Below the pieces are notes generated by a model. The model was not told the DNA's origin. It saw only the letters and a list, made by a program, of their open reading frames with translations, and searched no databases. From contig NZ_CP102287.1 in NCBI RefSeq assembly GCF_025151385.1, positions 3,243,708 through 3,307,707 of the forward strand: a DNA stretch of 64,000 bases, in the 5' to 3' direction. The position numbers were made by a program, and so were the translations under genes. Shown in pieces: positions 45,546 through 54,061 of the stretch (positions within the stretch are counted from its first letter, which is position 1; each line of letters opens with the position of its first letter). The stretch comes from Hoylesella buccalis ATCC 35310. Its GTDB lineage: Bacteria; Bacteroidota; Bacteroidia; Bacteroidales; Bacteroidaceae.

Positions 45546-45992
45546 ATGAAAAAAAATACGATATTGTTGCTGGCAGGTGCCGTGATTACCCTGCTGTTCA
45601 TCATTTTTGCCACATCTTTGTTTGAGTCACTGTTCTATGAGAGAGAGTTCTCCAATGAGATGTATTCGGCCAACCTTTATTTCATTGTAGCCATTGTGAC
45701 AGCTCTGATAGCCTGGGCTTTCGCTGGTGTTTACTATTATGTCATCAACTCGGTGAGTTTCTCCCGGTGGTACCATTGGCTCATCGTGCTGATCGCTGCC
45801 ATGATTGTGGCACCTGTCATCAACTACACCTATCCCAGTGGTGTCTTTTCGGCCGACGGACTCGACTTCAGCGCGCAGCTTTTCAGCTTCTGTTTGGTTG
45901 ACGTTGCAGTGACGGCCGTGCTGTTTGTCATTGCCAGTTTCTCCATTCGTTGGTGGTCATCCAACTGCCGACACACGCCAATCCCAGAGTAG
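45546..45992 (+). CDS. Four-TM membrane protein of the cluster
   Basis: 148 residues, almost entirely membrane: helices at about 5-24, 43-66, 78-96 and 110-136, with short charged loops (YEREFSNEMY; WWSSNCRHTPIPE at the end). No family was recognised. It lies 67 nt after the vWA lipoprotein gene and 45 nt before the tubulin-like gene, same strand, so it is probably the inner-membrane member of the same system. The role is inferred from position only. Confidence 0.7.
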   Translation: MKKNTILLLAGAVITLLFIIFATSLFESLFYEREFSNEMYSANLYFIVAIVTALIAWAFAGVYYYVINSVSFSRWYHWLIVLIAAMIVAPVINYTYPSGVFSADGLDFSAQLFSFCLVDVAVTAVLFVIASFSIRWWSSNCRHTPIPE

Positions 45993-46037
45993 GGTGGTGA
46001 ATATCGTTTTATCAAGAATCATCAGAACATTACCATA

Positions 46038-47582
46038 GTGAGACTATTTTTATTTTTAGTGGGCGGAACAGGTTCGCGTGTCATGCGGCCACTCATCATG
46101 CAGTTTGCTGCTGGCATTCATCCTTTGGACGAAGCGGGACAGCCCATGCCGCTCGAAGTGGTGCCTATCATCGTGGATCCCCACAAGGCCAACGAAGACC
46201 TGAAGCGCACCAGCAACCTGTTGCGGTGGTATAAGCAGATACGACAAGCACTGTACGGCGACCGCGTGGACGTGACCAAAGGCTTCTTTTCGGTCAAGAT
46301 ATCTACCCTGAGTGACATCTTGCCCAATGGCAGTAACCTGAGTGACACGTTCCTCTTCAACATGGGCTCCATCGCATCGAAGAAGTTCAGCGACTTCATC
46401 TCTTATTCCACGTTGGATACAGGCAATCAAGCCTTGTGTTCAATGATGTTTTCTAAGGATCAACTTGATACCAAGATGGACATCGGTTTTGTGGGATCAC
46501 CCAACATAGGGTCGGTCGCATTGAACCAGTTTAAGGATTCGGAAGAGTTCAAGCAGTTCTCCAATGTGTTTCAAAAGAACGACCGCATCTTTGTTGTCAG
46601 CAGTATTTTTGGTGGAACGGGAGCTGCCGGCTATCCCATCATCGTGAAGAACATTCGCAATGCCGGCAACAACATTCAAATCAACAACCGTGGCGATTTG
46701 CGCGATGCCAGGATTGGTGCGCTCACCGTGTTGCCTTACTTCAACATCCAACAGGATGAGAACAGTCCGATTTCGCGGGCCGATTTCATTTCTAAAACCA
46801 AGTCGGCCTTGTTCTATTATCATGACAATCTTACGGGAATTCGGCAGAATGGGGTGGACCTGCCCATGTCGAAAGTAAACGCTTGTTATTATCTGGGCGA
46901 CGAAATACCCAGTAATCCTTACTTTAACGACCCGGGTGGCAACGGACAGCGCAACGACGCACATGTTGTGGAATATGTGGGTGCGCTGGCAGTTCTTGAT
47001 TTTCTTCAGATTCCAGATGACCAGTTGCTCACGGATAACGGAAACGCCGTCAACCCCATCTATAAAGAATATGGGTTGGCCAACGACAAGATGACGCTGT
47101 CACTGAAAGACTTTGGTACGTCAACGCGTTTGCATGTCAACAAGCAACTGACGAAGTTTCACTTGGCATATCTGTACATCACCAATCAATTGAAGAGCGA
47201 CGTGGGACGTGGTTACACCGAGGACAAACCAGAAATAACCAGCGGTTTCCTCTCCACAAGTTTCTTCCACACGCTGACAAGCGATTTCTATGTGGCTTAT
47301 CTTACCTGGTTGAAGGAACTGAAACTCAATCAGCGCAGCTTCGAACCCTTCCATCTGACAACCGACAAGCTGTCTGATGCGTTGAACGGCATTGCGCCCA
47401 AGAGCGGCTTGTTTAAGTCAACCATCGACTACAAGTCATTACTTTCTTCCCTCAACAAAATGAGTCAGCAGGCTGTCAAGACACAGAAATATGGCACAGA
47501 CCGTGTGGCTTACAAGCTGATGAACCTGCTGGATGAGACGCTGGACAAGCTGGTTGAAGAGAAATACAATTCGGTGGTTTAG
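46038..47582 (+). CDS. Tubulin/FtsZ-superfamily-like protein
   Basis: 514 residues, GTG start at 46038, no signal peptide. Features of the tubulin GTPase fold in order: beta-1 plus a glycine loop FLFLVGGTGSRVMRPLI (4-20); a second strand and loop VPIIVDPHKANEDL (42-55), where FtsZ has NTDAQAL; the nucleotide-binding signature loop SSIFGGTGAAGYPIIV (188-203) in place of GGGTGTG; the strand IGALTVLPYF (227-236), matching FtsZ TVAVVTLPF; and a helix with NACYYLGDE near 280 followed by DAHVVEYVGALAVLDFL. The C-terminal 200 residues are unlike FtsZ. It probably binds GTP and may polymerise. Context with vWA, actin-like and OmpA genes points to membrane remodelling. The call is by motif and needs a profile search. 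Confidence 0.68.
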   Translation: MRLFLFLVGGTGSRVMRPLIMQFAAGIHPLDEAGQPMPLEVVPIIVDPHKANEDLKRTSNLLRWYKQIRQALYGDRVDVTKGFFSVKISTLSDILPNGSNLSDTFLFNMGSIASKKFSDFISYSTLDTGNQALCSMMFSKDQLDTKMDIGFVGSPNIGSVALNQFKDSEEFKQFSNVFQKNDRIFVVSSIFGGTGAAGYPIIVKNIRNAGNNIQINNRGDLRDARIGALTVLPYFNIQQDENSPISRADFISKTKSALFYYHDNLTGIRQNGVDLPMSKVNACYYLGDEIPSNPYFNDPGGNGQRNDAHVVEYVGALAVLDFLQIPDDQLLTDNGNAVNPIYKEYGLANDKMTLSLKDFGTSTRLHVNKQLTKFHLAYLYITNQLKSDVGRGYTEDKPEITSGFLSTSFFHTLTSDFYVAYLTWLKELKLNQRSFEPFHLTTDKLSDALNGIAPKSGLFKSTIDYKSLLSSLNKMSQQAVKTQKYGTDRVAYKLMNLLDETLDKLVEEKYNSVV

Positions 47583-47612
47583 CATCGTTGAACGTAAATA
47601 CAAAGTCAATTC

Positions 47613-50600
47613 ATGTCAAAGATATTATCCTATAATAAGAAAACATCCGGCGAAGATTGGATTCCGCTGAGCAGTCAATATAACGCTGACGAGATAGAGA
47701 TGATCGCTGACCCCAATGCGGGATTGTCACAACAGCCTCGTACGGCCATTCCTTCTCCGTTCGCACAGATGGATTTGGTGAAGAACGCTTTCAAACGACT
47801 GTCCATGAATGCTCGTCTGCAAGGCGAAGCGATGGACGAAAAGTTGGTTTCCAATGCGTTGGATATCGCCCAGTTGTTCTTCAATTACTCTGAATTGCGC
47901 AATCAATTGCAGATTGTGGAATGGAACCGAGCCACCGAGTTGGAGAAGTTGAAAGACTCACCACAGCATCGTTTGTTGGGCGAAACCATCGAGATGTTCT
48001 TGCATCAAGACCAAGAAGCCTTCAACTTCGACCAGTTGGATCGCTTGTATTTCTTGGTTTATGGCAACCAGGTCATTGGTTCAACCTCGCCAATCACGCT
48101 CTTCATGGCATCACCCAATGCGCAAGAAGGGCTCTGCGACATCCCCGTAGAGCAGAATGTGCAGCTCTTTAGCCTGTGGCGTCCGCTGTATATGCGTAGC
48201 GAACGCTTCGTCAAGTACATCTATGCCTTGTTCACAGCCTACCCAGAGTTGAAGCGTCGTTGCGGTGAGGTGAACAGTTACCTCATCGCCAATCTGCCTT
48301 TGTTGCCCGCTACGCTGCAGAATGACATCCTGAAAGAGATAGGCAACCCTGCCGCTATGGACCTGAATAACGCCGACCGGGCACGCGCTTTCCTCGAAAC
48401 AAACTTCATGCAGATGGAAGAAGGCGTGCAAGCGTTGGGCGTTCCGTTCTACGGTGCCCGCCCAGAAGACGTTCAGGCGGCCATTGCAGCCAGTGACTTC
48501 AGAATGAAACCCTCACGACCTGTGGATGGTATCGTGCCGTTGGTGCTGCAGAATCATCTCAATGCAACACAGACAGACACCTTCACTTATATCACCGGAA
48601 CATGGGATGACAACACCGTAATCAGACCGGAAGATTATTCCGTAGAGCCGGAAAAGCGCATCTTACCAGCCACCACGCATCAGTATCCGTGGCTGACTGA
48701 CAATGATTTTTTCCAACCTGCGTTGATTAAACTCGATTACACCCTCGACCGTGATTGCTTCTTTGACGGCAATCTCACCAGTGCAACGCGCGATGCCGAT
48801 GACCACAACTTCATCTTGCCCTTGAAACCTCTTTACTTCAAGTATTTCAATGTTAGCGACTTGTGGGGCACCATCAATGGTCGACCACGCTTCGAAATGA
48901 CGCATGGCATGAGGGGAAATGTCGAAACATTGACCGCCACGCTGCGCATTCCAGTGCAGAAAGAGCGCCATTACATCACGCTGCAGCGCACCTATGTGTC
49001 GAGTCGCAACGTCGATTTGGCTTATGATAGGACAAACGACCATGGCTATTTCGTCACCGTACCTTTCGCATTGAGCATTTTCCCGTTCATGCGGACGCCG
49101 GGATTGAGACAATATAACGTGCAGTTGGTTGACCGTGCGCTGGGCATGTTGGAGAACTTTCGCATCGATTTGTCATTCTATCACGATGGCTATCGCAATG
49201 GGATGAGCCCTGATGACGTGGTCGTACGCGACCGTTCCCTAAAGGCCGAGAAGCGAGTTGGTTCCAAATATTATCGCTTGCAGGACGATTTCGATTACCT
49301 CAACGTCACCCTTACCGACGATCATGGCAACCTGGCGGCCGAAGGAGTGCTGTGTCCTCGATGGCCGGCGCACGTCCAAGGCAACGAGGCCTTTACGTTC
49401 TCAGTCGACTTTGGTACGACCAACACACATGTAGAGTCGATGAAAAACGGCGATATGCCCGAGCCTTTGGGTGCCAGTGCCTCTGCGCGTGAACGGCTGT
49501 TGGCCACTTCGTATAACGGAGAGAGCATCTTGTATGACGTGATTATGAAGCAGGAGTTCCTGCCAAAGGTCATCGGTGAGAACTATGGATTCCCACAACG
49601 CACCGTCTTGTCCGAGTGTGAACGCCTTGATGCCATCAATGTCGACCGAATCGTGGCGTTGGGCGATGCCAACATTCCCTTTATCTATGAGAAGGAGTCT
49701 ATCGGCTATGGCAACCGAATTGTGCCCAACCTGAAATGGTCTACAGAGGTGGCTAACAGCAAACGGGTGCGCGCTTACCTGATGGAGTTGGCCTTGTTGA
49801 TGCGCACCAAGGTGTTCTTGGAAAACGGCGACATGGCCAAGACGCGCCTGGTTTGGTTCTATCCGCTGTCCATGAAGGTGGGCAACGTGCGCAAATTGGG
49901 CGAGATGTGGGCCAAGACTTTCAGTGAAGTCTTTGGCATCCCTGTGACAGAAGACAATCTGATACAGATGCCCGAGAGCGTGGCTCCATATTATTTCTAC
50001 AAAAGTTCAAGTCAGTTCAAGGGTGCAGCCAGTACCGTTGCCAGCATTGACATCGGTGGTGGATCCAGCGATGTGGTGGTTTATGCGAGCAATGCACAGC
50101 AACCCACCATCCTCACGTCGTTCAGGTTTGCTGCCAACGTACTCTTTGGTGACGGCTTCTCGGATGTTCCTCACGGTGATACCAACCCCATGCTCGTGAA
50201 ATATGTTGATTATTTCAAACGCTTGTTTGATGCTGATGACGACAAGTATGGCGAGTTGAACGGCATCTTGGACGACATCACGGCCAAGCGTAAGTCTGAA
50301 GATATCAACGCTTTCTTGTTCTCGGTGATTAATAATAAGGTGGTTGGCGACAACGATGTCTTCTCCTACAACATGCGACTCAACGAAGACGGACAGCGAA
50401 AAATCATCTTCATTTACTTCTTCGTGACGCTCATTTACTATGTGGCCAAGATGATGATGCACCGCAATCTCGACATGCCTCGCAGCATCATGTTCTCTGG
50501 TACGGGTTCGAAGGTGCTGGACATCGTTGGCACGCAGCGCGACCTTGACCTCATCGCACAGACGGTTATCGAGCGAGTGTACGGCCAACGGTACGATGAG

Positions 50601-51083
50601 GATGGCTTCAGCATCGTCATGGAGAAGAAAGAACCGAAACAAATTACCTGCCGAGGAGCCTTGATGCAAGTGGCTGACAGTACCGGTTGCGAACATGTTC
50701 ACCAATTGAACCGACTGATGGACAGCTTTGACAGCTCCGTGAAGTACAACTATACCATGCTTAGTCAGGAAACGCTGCGCTACGAAGATATGGAAAAGGA
50801 GGAAGTTTGTGCAGCCATCGTTGAGCAGGTGCGCCAATTCAATGACTTCTTCTGCCAGCTCTGCGATGACATTCATGTGGTAGACAGGTTGTTGGTTGAC
50901 AACCATAGTCTGCAATTGTTTAAGCAATTGGTTAACAAAGACTTGATGCATCACTTGGTGAATGGCTGGAACTTCGTTAACAAGAATCAAGACGACAAGA
51001 ATGGCAGTGACCCCGTTGAGGACACCTTATTCTTCTATCCGATTATTGGCAGTATTCGGGATAATTTGATTGAGAACCTATAA
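47613..51083 (+). CDS. Large protein with actin/Hsp70-type (ASKHA) ATPase domain
   Basis: 1156 residues, no signal peptide or membrane helix. The first 590 residues match nothing I know: a helical start, then strand-rich sequence. From about 595 an ASKHA fold begins: phosphate-1 motif SVDFGTTNTHVE, phosphate-2 motif ASIDIGGGSSDVVVY near 810, and adenosine motif IMFSGTGSKVLDIVG near 958. The spacing (about 215 and 150 residues) suits an Hsp70/actin-like ATPase with insertions; SrfB-type virulence-associated proteins have a similar plan. The last 130 residues are helical. It starts 30 nt after the tubulin-like gene and ends 22 nt before the coiled-coil gene, so these are surely one operon. It probably couples ATP turnover to assembly with its partners. 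Confidence 0.75.
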   Translation: MSKILSYNKKTSGEDWIPLSSQYNADEIEMIADPNAGLSQQPRTAIPSPFAQMDLVKNAFKRLSMNARLQGEAMDEKLVSNALDIAQLFFNYSELRNQLQIVEWNRATELEKLKDSPQHRLLGETIEMFLHQDQEAFNFDQLDRLYFLVYGNQVIGSTSPITLFMASPNAQEGLCDIPVEQNVQLFSLWRPLYMRSERFVKYIYALFTAYPELKRRCGEVNSYLIANLPLLPATLQNDILKEIGNPAAMDLNNADRARAFLETNFMQMEEGVQALGVPFYGARPEDVQAAIAASDFRMKPSRPVDGIVPLVLQNHLNATQTDTFTYITGTWDDNTVIRPEDYSVEPEKRILPATTHQYPWLTDNDFFQPALIKLDYTLDRDCFFDGNLTSATRDADDHNFILPLKPLYFKYFNVSDLWGTINGRPRFEMTHGMRGNVETLTATLRIPVQKERHYITLQRTYVSSRNVDLAYDRTNDHGYFVTVPFALSIFPFMRTPGLRQYNVQLVDRALGMLENFRIDLSFYHDGYRNGMSPDDVVVRDRSLKAEKRVGSKYYRLQDDFDYLNVTLTDDHGNLAAEGVLCPRWPAHVQGNEAFTFSVDFGTTNTHVESMKNGDMPEPLGASASARERLLATSYNGESILYDVIMKQEFLPKVIGENYGFPQRTVLSECERLDAINVDRIVALGDANIPFIYEKESIGYGNRIVPNLKWSTEVANSKRVRAYLMELALLMRTKVFLENGDMAKTRLVWFYPLSMKVGNVRKLGEMWAKTFSEVFGIPVTEDNLIQMPESVAPYYFYKSSSQFKGAASTVASIDIGGGSSDVVVYASNAQQPTILTSFRFAANVLFGDGFSDVPHGDTNPMLVKYVDYFKRLFDADDDKYGELNGILDDITAKRKSEDINAFLFSVINNKVVGDNDVFSYNMRLNEDGQRKIIFIYFFVTLIYYVAKMMMHRNLDMPRSIMFSGTGSKVLDIVGTQRDLDLIAQTVIERVYGQRYDEDGFSIVMEKKEPKQITCRGALMQVADSTGCEHVHQLNRLMDSFDSSVKYNYTMLSQETLRYEDMEKEEVCAAIVEQVRQFNDFFCQLCDDIHVVDRLLVDNHSLQLFKQLVNKDLMHHLVNGWNFVNKNQDDKNGSDPVEDTLFFYPIIGSIRDNLIENL

Positions 51084-51105
51084 AAACGCGGGAAGGTAAA
51101 GACTT

Positions 51106-51678
51106 ATGTTTGAAGGACAGATTGAACGGCAGATACAACAGCAACTCGAACCCTATGAGGAGCGCATCGCAAAGTTGGAGAAGCACCTTGTTGCGTTGCG
51201 GGATCAGGTAAAACAGCTGACCGCTGCGCTGCAACAAATGCAGGAGCAACAGGAACACAAGTCCACGACCGAACGTGATACCGCCGATTCGTTGGAACTA
51301 CAGACAGGCGTTGAGCTTCAGCGCGAACAACCCCACCAGATGGCCACATCCTCGCCATCAGCCAGTCGTGTCTGTTATTTGCCGGCGCCAAGCAGTGACG
51401 GCTGTTTCAACAGCGCATCACCTACCGAGCAGATTGGCAAAAGTATCTACCAGCTCACAACCACAGACGGTGTGAACGGCACGTTCATCATGTTGAACAG
51501 TCCGGATGCCATTGCCACGGCCATGATCAGCGTTTCGCAGTTTGTCAAGCCGGTGTGCAAGGTCGTTGGCAACGCCAGTGTCTATCCTCGTTCCATCGAA
51601 ACGGTTGACGAAGGGTCGGCCGTGTTCGAGAATGGAATATGGCGTGTGGTGAACAAGGCGGTGGTGAAATTTGATTAG
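51106..51678 (+). CDS. Coiled-coil protein of the cluster
   Basis: 190 residues. Residues about 5-48 form a strong coiled coil (IQQQLEPYEERIAKLEKHLV, LRDQVKQLTAALQQMQEQQE). A Ser/Thr/Gln-rich linker follows, then a compact alpha/beta domain (about 92-190; YQLTTTDGVNGTFIMLNSPD, VCKVVGNASVYPRSIETVD). No signal peptide. The arrangement suits an adaptor that oligomerises through its N-terminus. It lies 22 nt after the actin-like gene. No named family recognised. Confidence 0.7.
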   Translation: MFEGQIERQIQQQLEPYEERIAKLEKHLVALRDQVKQLTAALQQMQEQQEHKSTTERDTADSLELQTGVELQREQPHQMATSSPSASRVCYLPAPSSDGCFNSASPTEQIGKSIYQLTTTDGVNGTFIMLNSPDAIATAMISVSQFVKPVCKVVGNASVYPRSIETVDEGSAVFENGIWRVVNKAVVKFD

Positions 51679-51686
51679 TGATTGAC

Positions 51687-51840
51687 TCGTTTTTTCAAAC
51701 TCTTATCTATTGGCGTCCAAACTCATTGCTATTGGATGCCAAACTCATTGCTATTGGATGCCAAACTCATTGCTATTGGATGCCAAACTCATTGCTATTG
51801 AAATCCTATTAGATAGCTATTGGTTACTCATTGATGCACA
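51687..51840 (+). repeat. 22-bp tandem array, seven units
   Basis: Seven contiguous 22-bp units starting at 51687, 51709, 51731, 51753, 51775, 51797 and 51819. Units 3-5 are identical (core ATTGGATGCCAAACTCATTG); unit 2 differs at two positions; the first and the last two are diverged. There are no spacers. It fills the gap between the coiled-coil gene and the zinc-ribbon gene. Confidence 0.9.
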
Positions 51841-51879
51841 ATTAGTTAGAATACTCTTATTGAAAGTAAACCCATTGAT

Positions 51880-52716
51880 ATGCAAGTAAAATGTCCCAAG
51901 TGTAGATTTCGTTACGACATCACAGCTCCGAATGGTATGTCAGAGATAGCCTGTGTGTGTCCCAGATGTGGACAGCCCTTCACGTATCTCATGGAGGATG
52001 CAGCTGACCAACAGACTGAACCTCCGATATCTGATCAGGATGCAGTTGTTGAGGAAGCGACAAGCGATGTTCCCGCTGCGCAGACGGACACGCCAACCGA
52101 TACTTCTGCGATAGGGGCAACGCGCACTACAACAAAAAGACCTGCCGGTAGTTCTGAAAATCTTAGTTGGCAGCGAATGAATACACCTCGTGACAATGCT
52201 GTAAGAAAGAATCATTCGCCCATGACAGGCAACGGCAACGAGCAGAATCAGAAGCGAGGTGGTTTCTTCCGTTCGTGTTTCTTCCTGTTCTTTGTCATTC
52301 TTTTGGTACTGGTGTTGACTGTCAGAAGTTGTTGGAAATCAGCTCGCACCGATCGGTTGGACAGCTCTTCTTTGGCCGATGACAATACGGAATATCGCCT
52401 TGATCAGGAGCATGACGTGTCATCTTCACATGCTGAGGTTGACCCTTTTGAAGAAATTCATCCCGGAAAAGCCCCCAGTTGGATACAAGGAACATGGACA
52501 TACGGAACAGATTATGGGGTCATCAAGTTGACCATCAACGATAAAAAAATCACGGAGAGCATTGGCGATGAGACCGTCAGTGGAACGTTTTATTATGAAA
52601 ACCGACGTTTGGTCTGCGATTTTGGCGATCCCAACAACATCACCATTTACCGACTTGACACCGAACGTCAGCAGATTGATGCTGGCAACGGCATGCTCAT
52701 GGAGAAAGAACCATAG
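51880..52716 (+). CDS. Zinc-ribbon, single-TM protein
   Basis: 278 residues. The N-terminus is an MJ0042-type zinc ribbon: CPKCRFRYDI at 5-14 and CVCPRCGQPFTYL near 25-37, giving a CxxC pair of pairs. A Thr/Asp-rich linker leads to one transmembrane helix at about 130-148 (FFLFFVILLVLVLTVRSCW), then an extracytoplasmic linker and a C-terminal beta-rich domain (WIQGTWTYGTDYGVIKLTIN), like a small lipocalin-type or WxGTW-containing module. It may sense or connect cytoplasm and periplasm. It is the last plus-strand gene of the cluster but is set apart by the 22-bp array, so co-transcription is uncertain. Confidence 0.7.
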   Translation: MQVKCPKCRFRYDITAPNGMSEIACVCPRCGQPFTYLMEDAADQQTEPPISDQDAVVEEATSDVPAAQTDTPTDTSAIGATRTTTKRPAGSSENLSWQRMNTPRDNAVRKNHSPMTGNGNEQNQKRGGFFRSCFFLFFVILLVLVLTVRSCWKSARTDRLDSSSLADDNTEYRLDQEHDVSSSHAEVDPFEEIHPGKAPSWIQGTWTYGTDYGVIKLTINDKKITESIGDETVSGTFYYENRRLVCDFGDPNNITIYRLDTERQQIDAGNGMLMEKEP

Positions 52717-52917
52717 GCTGTTGCCGTTGCATTGCAGTACAACTTTATCACATCTGTTTCATCTTAGTAGAGGAGAGTGCTGATTTCTTAGATTTGATTT
52801 CTTGTCTGACATAGCTGGAATATGTAGCTTCTGGAATGATTGAGTGGGTTTCATGAACACGCCACCAGATGATTATCTAGGTGGGAATCACTTTATGTGT
52901 ACGTGTAATCCAAATAA

Positions 52918-53013
52918 AACAACCACTCATAGTTTTGCCTTTTTTTAGTTGTCGATGTTAGTTGGATTCATCCATCCTAACTGTCGATATGTGCAAAACC
53001 ACGAGTGGTTGTT
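52918..53013. repeat. Long inverted repeat between convergent genes
   Basis: Arms of 21 bp (52918-52938 and 52993-53013), 19/21 complementary with the two differences pairing as G-U in one RNA strand; core CAACCACTC/GAGTGGTTG. An inner GTTAG/CTAAC pair adds a second stem, and a T-run follows the left arm. It lies between the zinc-ribbon gene and the OmpA gene, which converge, so a bidirectional terminator is likely. The remainder of 52717-53117 shows no gene. Confidence 0.65.
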
Positions 53014-53117
53014 GGTTTATGTGAGATTTGTGCGGTTTGAATCAGGTGTTTGTTTCAATTTTGTGAACAAGCCATGTCTGATTCACTTCACACTATCTAT
53101 TTTATTTTCTTTACCTT

Positions 53118-54050
53118 TTAGAGTGATACGCACACCTCAACTCTGCGCGCATACGTGTTCATTTCAGAATGTTTGTCAATGCCGTACGAGAGTGCAGACA
53201 CTTGATTGGCGTGAACACCCTTCCTCAGTAAGTAGGTTCTTACGCTGTTCATCCTGCGCATGGCAAGGTCACGATTGAACGCTTTCGGACCATCTTGACT
53301 GGAAAAACCTGTCAATTCGGCTTTCAACTTTCGATTGTTCTTCAGCGTTTCTGCCAAGCCATCGAGCGTGTGCTTCGCCTCTTTTGACAATGCATCTGAC
53401 GATATTTCAAAGAATACCTGTCTGATATTGGTGTCAAACGGTGCAACTTTTGCTGGCTGTGCCGGCTGAACCACTTCATGATTCTGAGCACTTTCCTCTT
53501 GCGGAGCACCCATCATCACCGTGTCCTTTTGCGCACGGAAGTTGTTGAGCTGCCGTGCCATGGAATCTACCTGTTGCCTAACGGCTGGATCCTGAACGGT
53601 TGTACTCAAAGTCTCAATTTGCTTTTGCAATTGATTGATTTGTTCTTGCAATTGCTCAGTTTGTGTTGAGTTATCCGATTCTGCGTTCTCCGGCCTCAGA
53701 TTTTGTACCGGTGGATATGGTGGATAGATGGGCTGTGTACCATTCTGTGGCGCATACATTGGAATGTACTCCACTCTTCTGGCTGACGAGTTGTATACAG
53801 GAACCGTCTGTCCCGGCTGAGATGGACGGTAGTTGTATCCTCTCCGCTGTCGCCTTACATTTCTTTTCGGCCTGTATTGATTTCTCATTTCGCTGGCAGC
53901 CACGCCTCTTAGCACCTCCATCAGTTCGTTTCTGTCGACCACGATGGTGTCATCCGCAGCAGGTGCCGCACCCATAACGGGTGCTGCACTTGTGTAGGAG
54001 AAGGGTAGTGCAAGAAAGGCAAGTGTTGCCAGACCGTACTTTTTCATCAT
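53118..54050 (-). CDS. OmpA-family protein
   Basis: 310 residues with a signal peptide (about 1-22). An Arg/Tyr/Pro/Gln-rich stretch follows (50-115), a coiled coil lies at about 130-160 (TEQLQEQINQLQKQIETLST), and the C-terminal 105 residues are an OmpA/MotB peptidoglycan-binding domain (VFFEISSDALSKEAKHTLDG, then ELTGFSSQDGPKAFNRDLAM and NTYARRVEV). The Asp and Arg that grip diaminopimelate are plausibly the Asp in NRDLAMRR and the Arg in ARRVE. It tethers the outer membrane or an envelope complex to the wall. It lies 11 nt downstream of the barrel/coiled-coil gene and converges with the tubulin/actin-like cluster. Confidence 0.88.
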   Translation of the reverse strand: MMKKYGLATLAFLALPFSYTSAAPVMGAAPAADDTIVVDRNELMEVLRGVAASEMRNQYRPKRNVRRQRRGYNYRPSQPGQTVPVYNSSARRVEYIPMYAPQNGTQPIYPPYPPVQNLRPENAESDNSTQTEQLQEQINQLQKQIETLSTTVQDPAVRQQVDSMARQLNNFRAQKDTVMMGAPQEESAQNHEVVQPAQPAKVAPFDTNIRQVFFEISSDALSKEAKHTLDGLAETLKNNRKLKAELTGFSSQDGPKAFNRDLAMRRMNSVRTYLLRKGVHANQVSALSYGIDKHSEMNTYARRVEVCVSL

Positions 54051-54061
54051 ATTTTCTTAGA

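Noticed and set aside
50007..50990. 327-codon minus-strand frame
   Set aside because: Antisense to the ASKHA domain of the 1156-residue protein; no recognisable domain.
51687..51840. CRISPR array
   Set aside because: Units are contiguous 22-mers without unique spacers, and no cas genes are present. The same applies to 33206-33315 and to the 10-bp arrays at 20091-20280.
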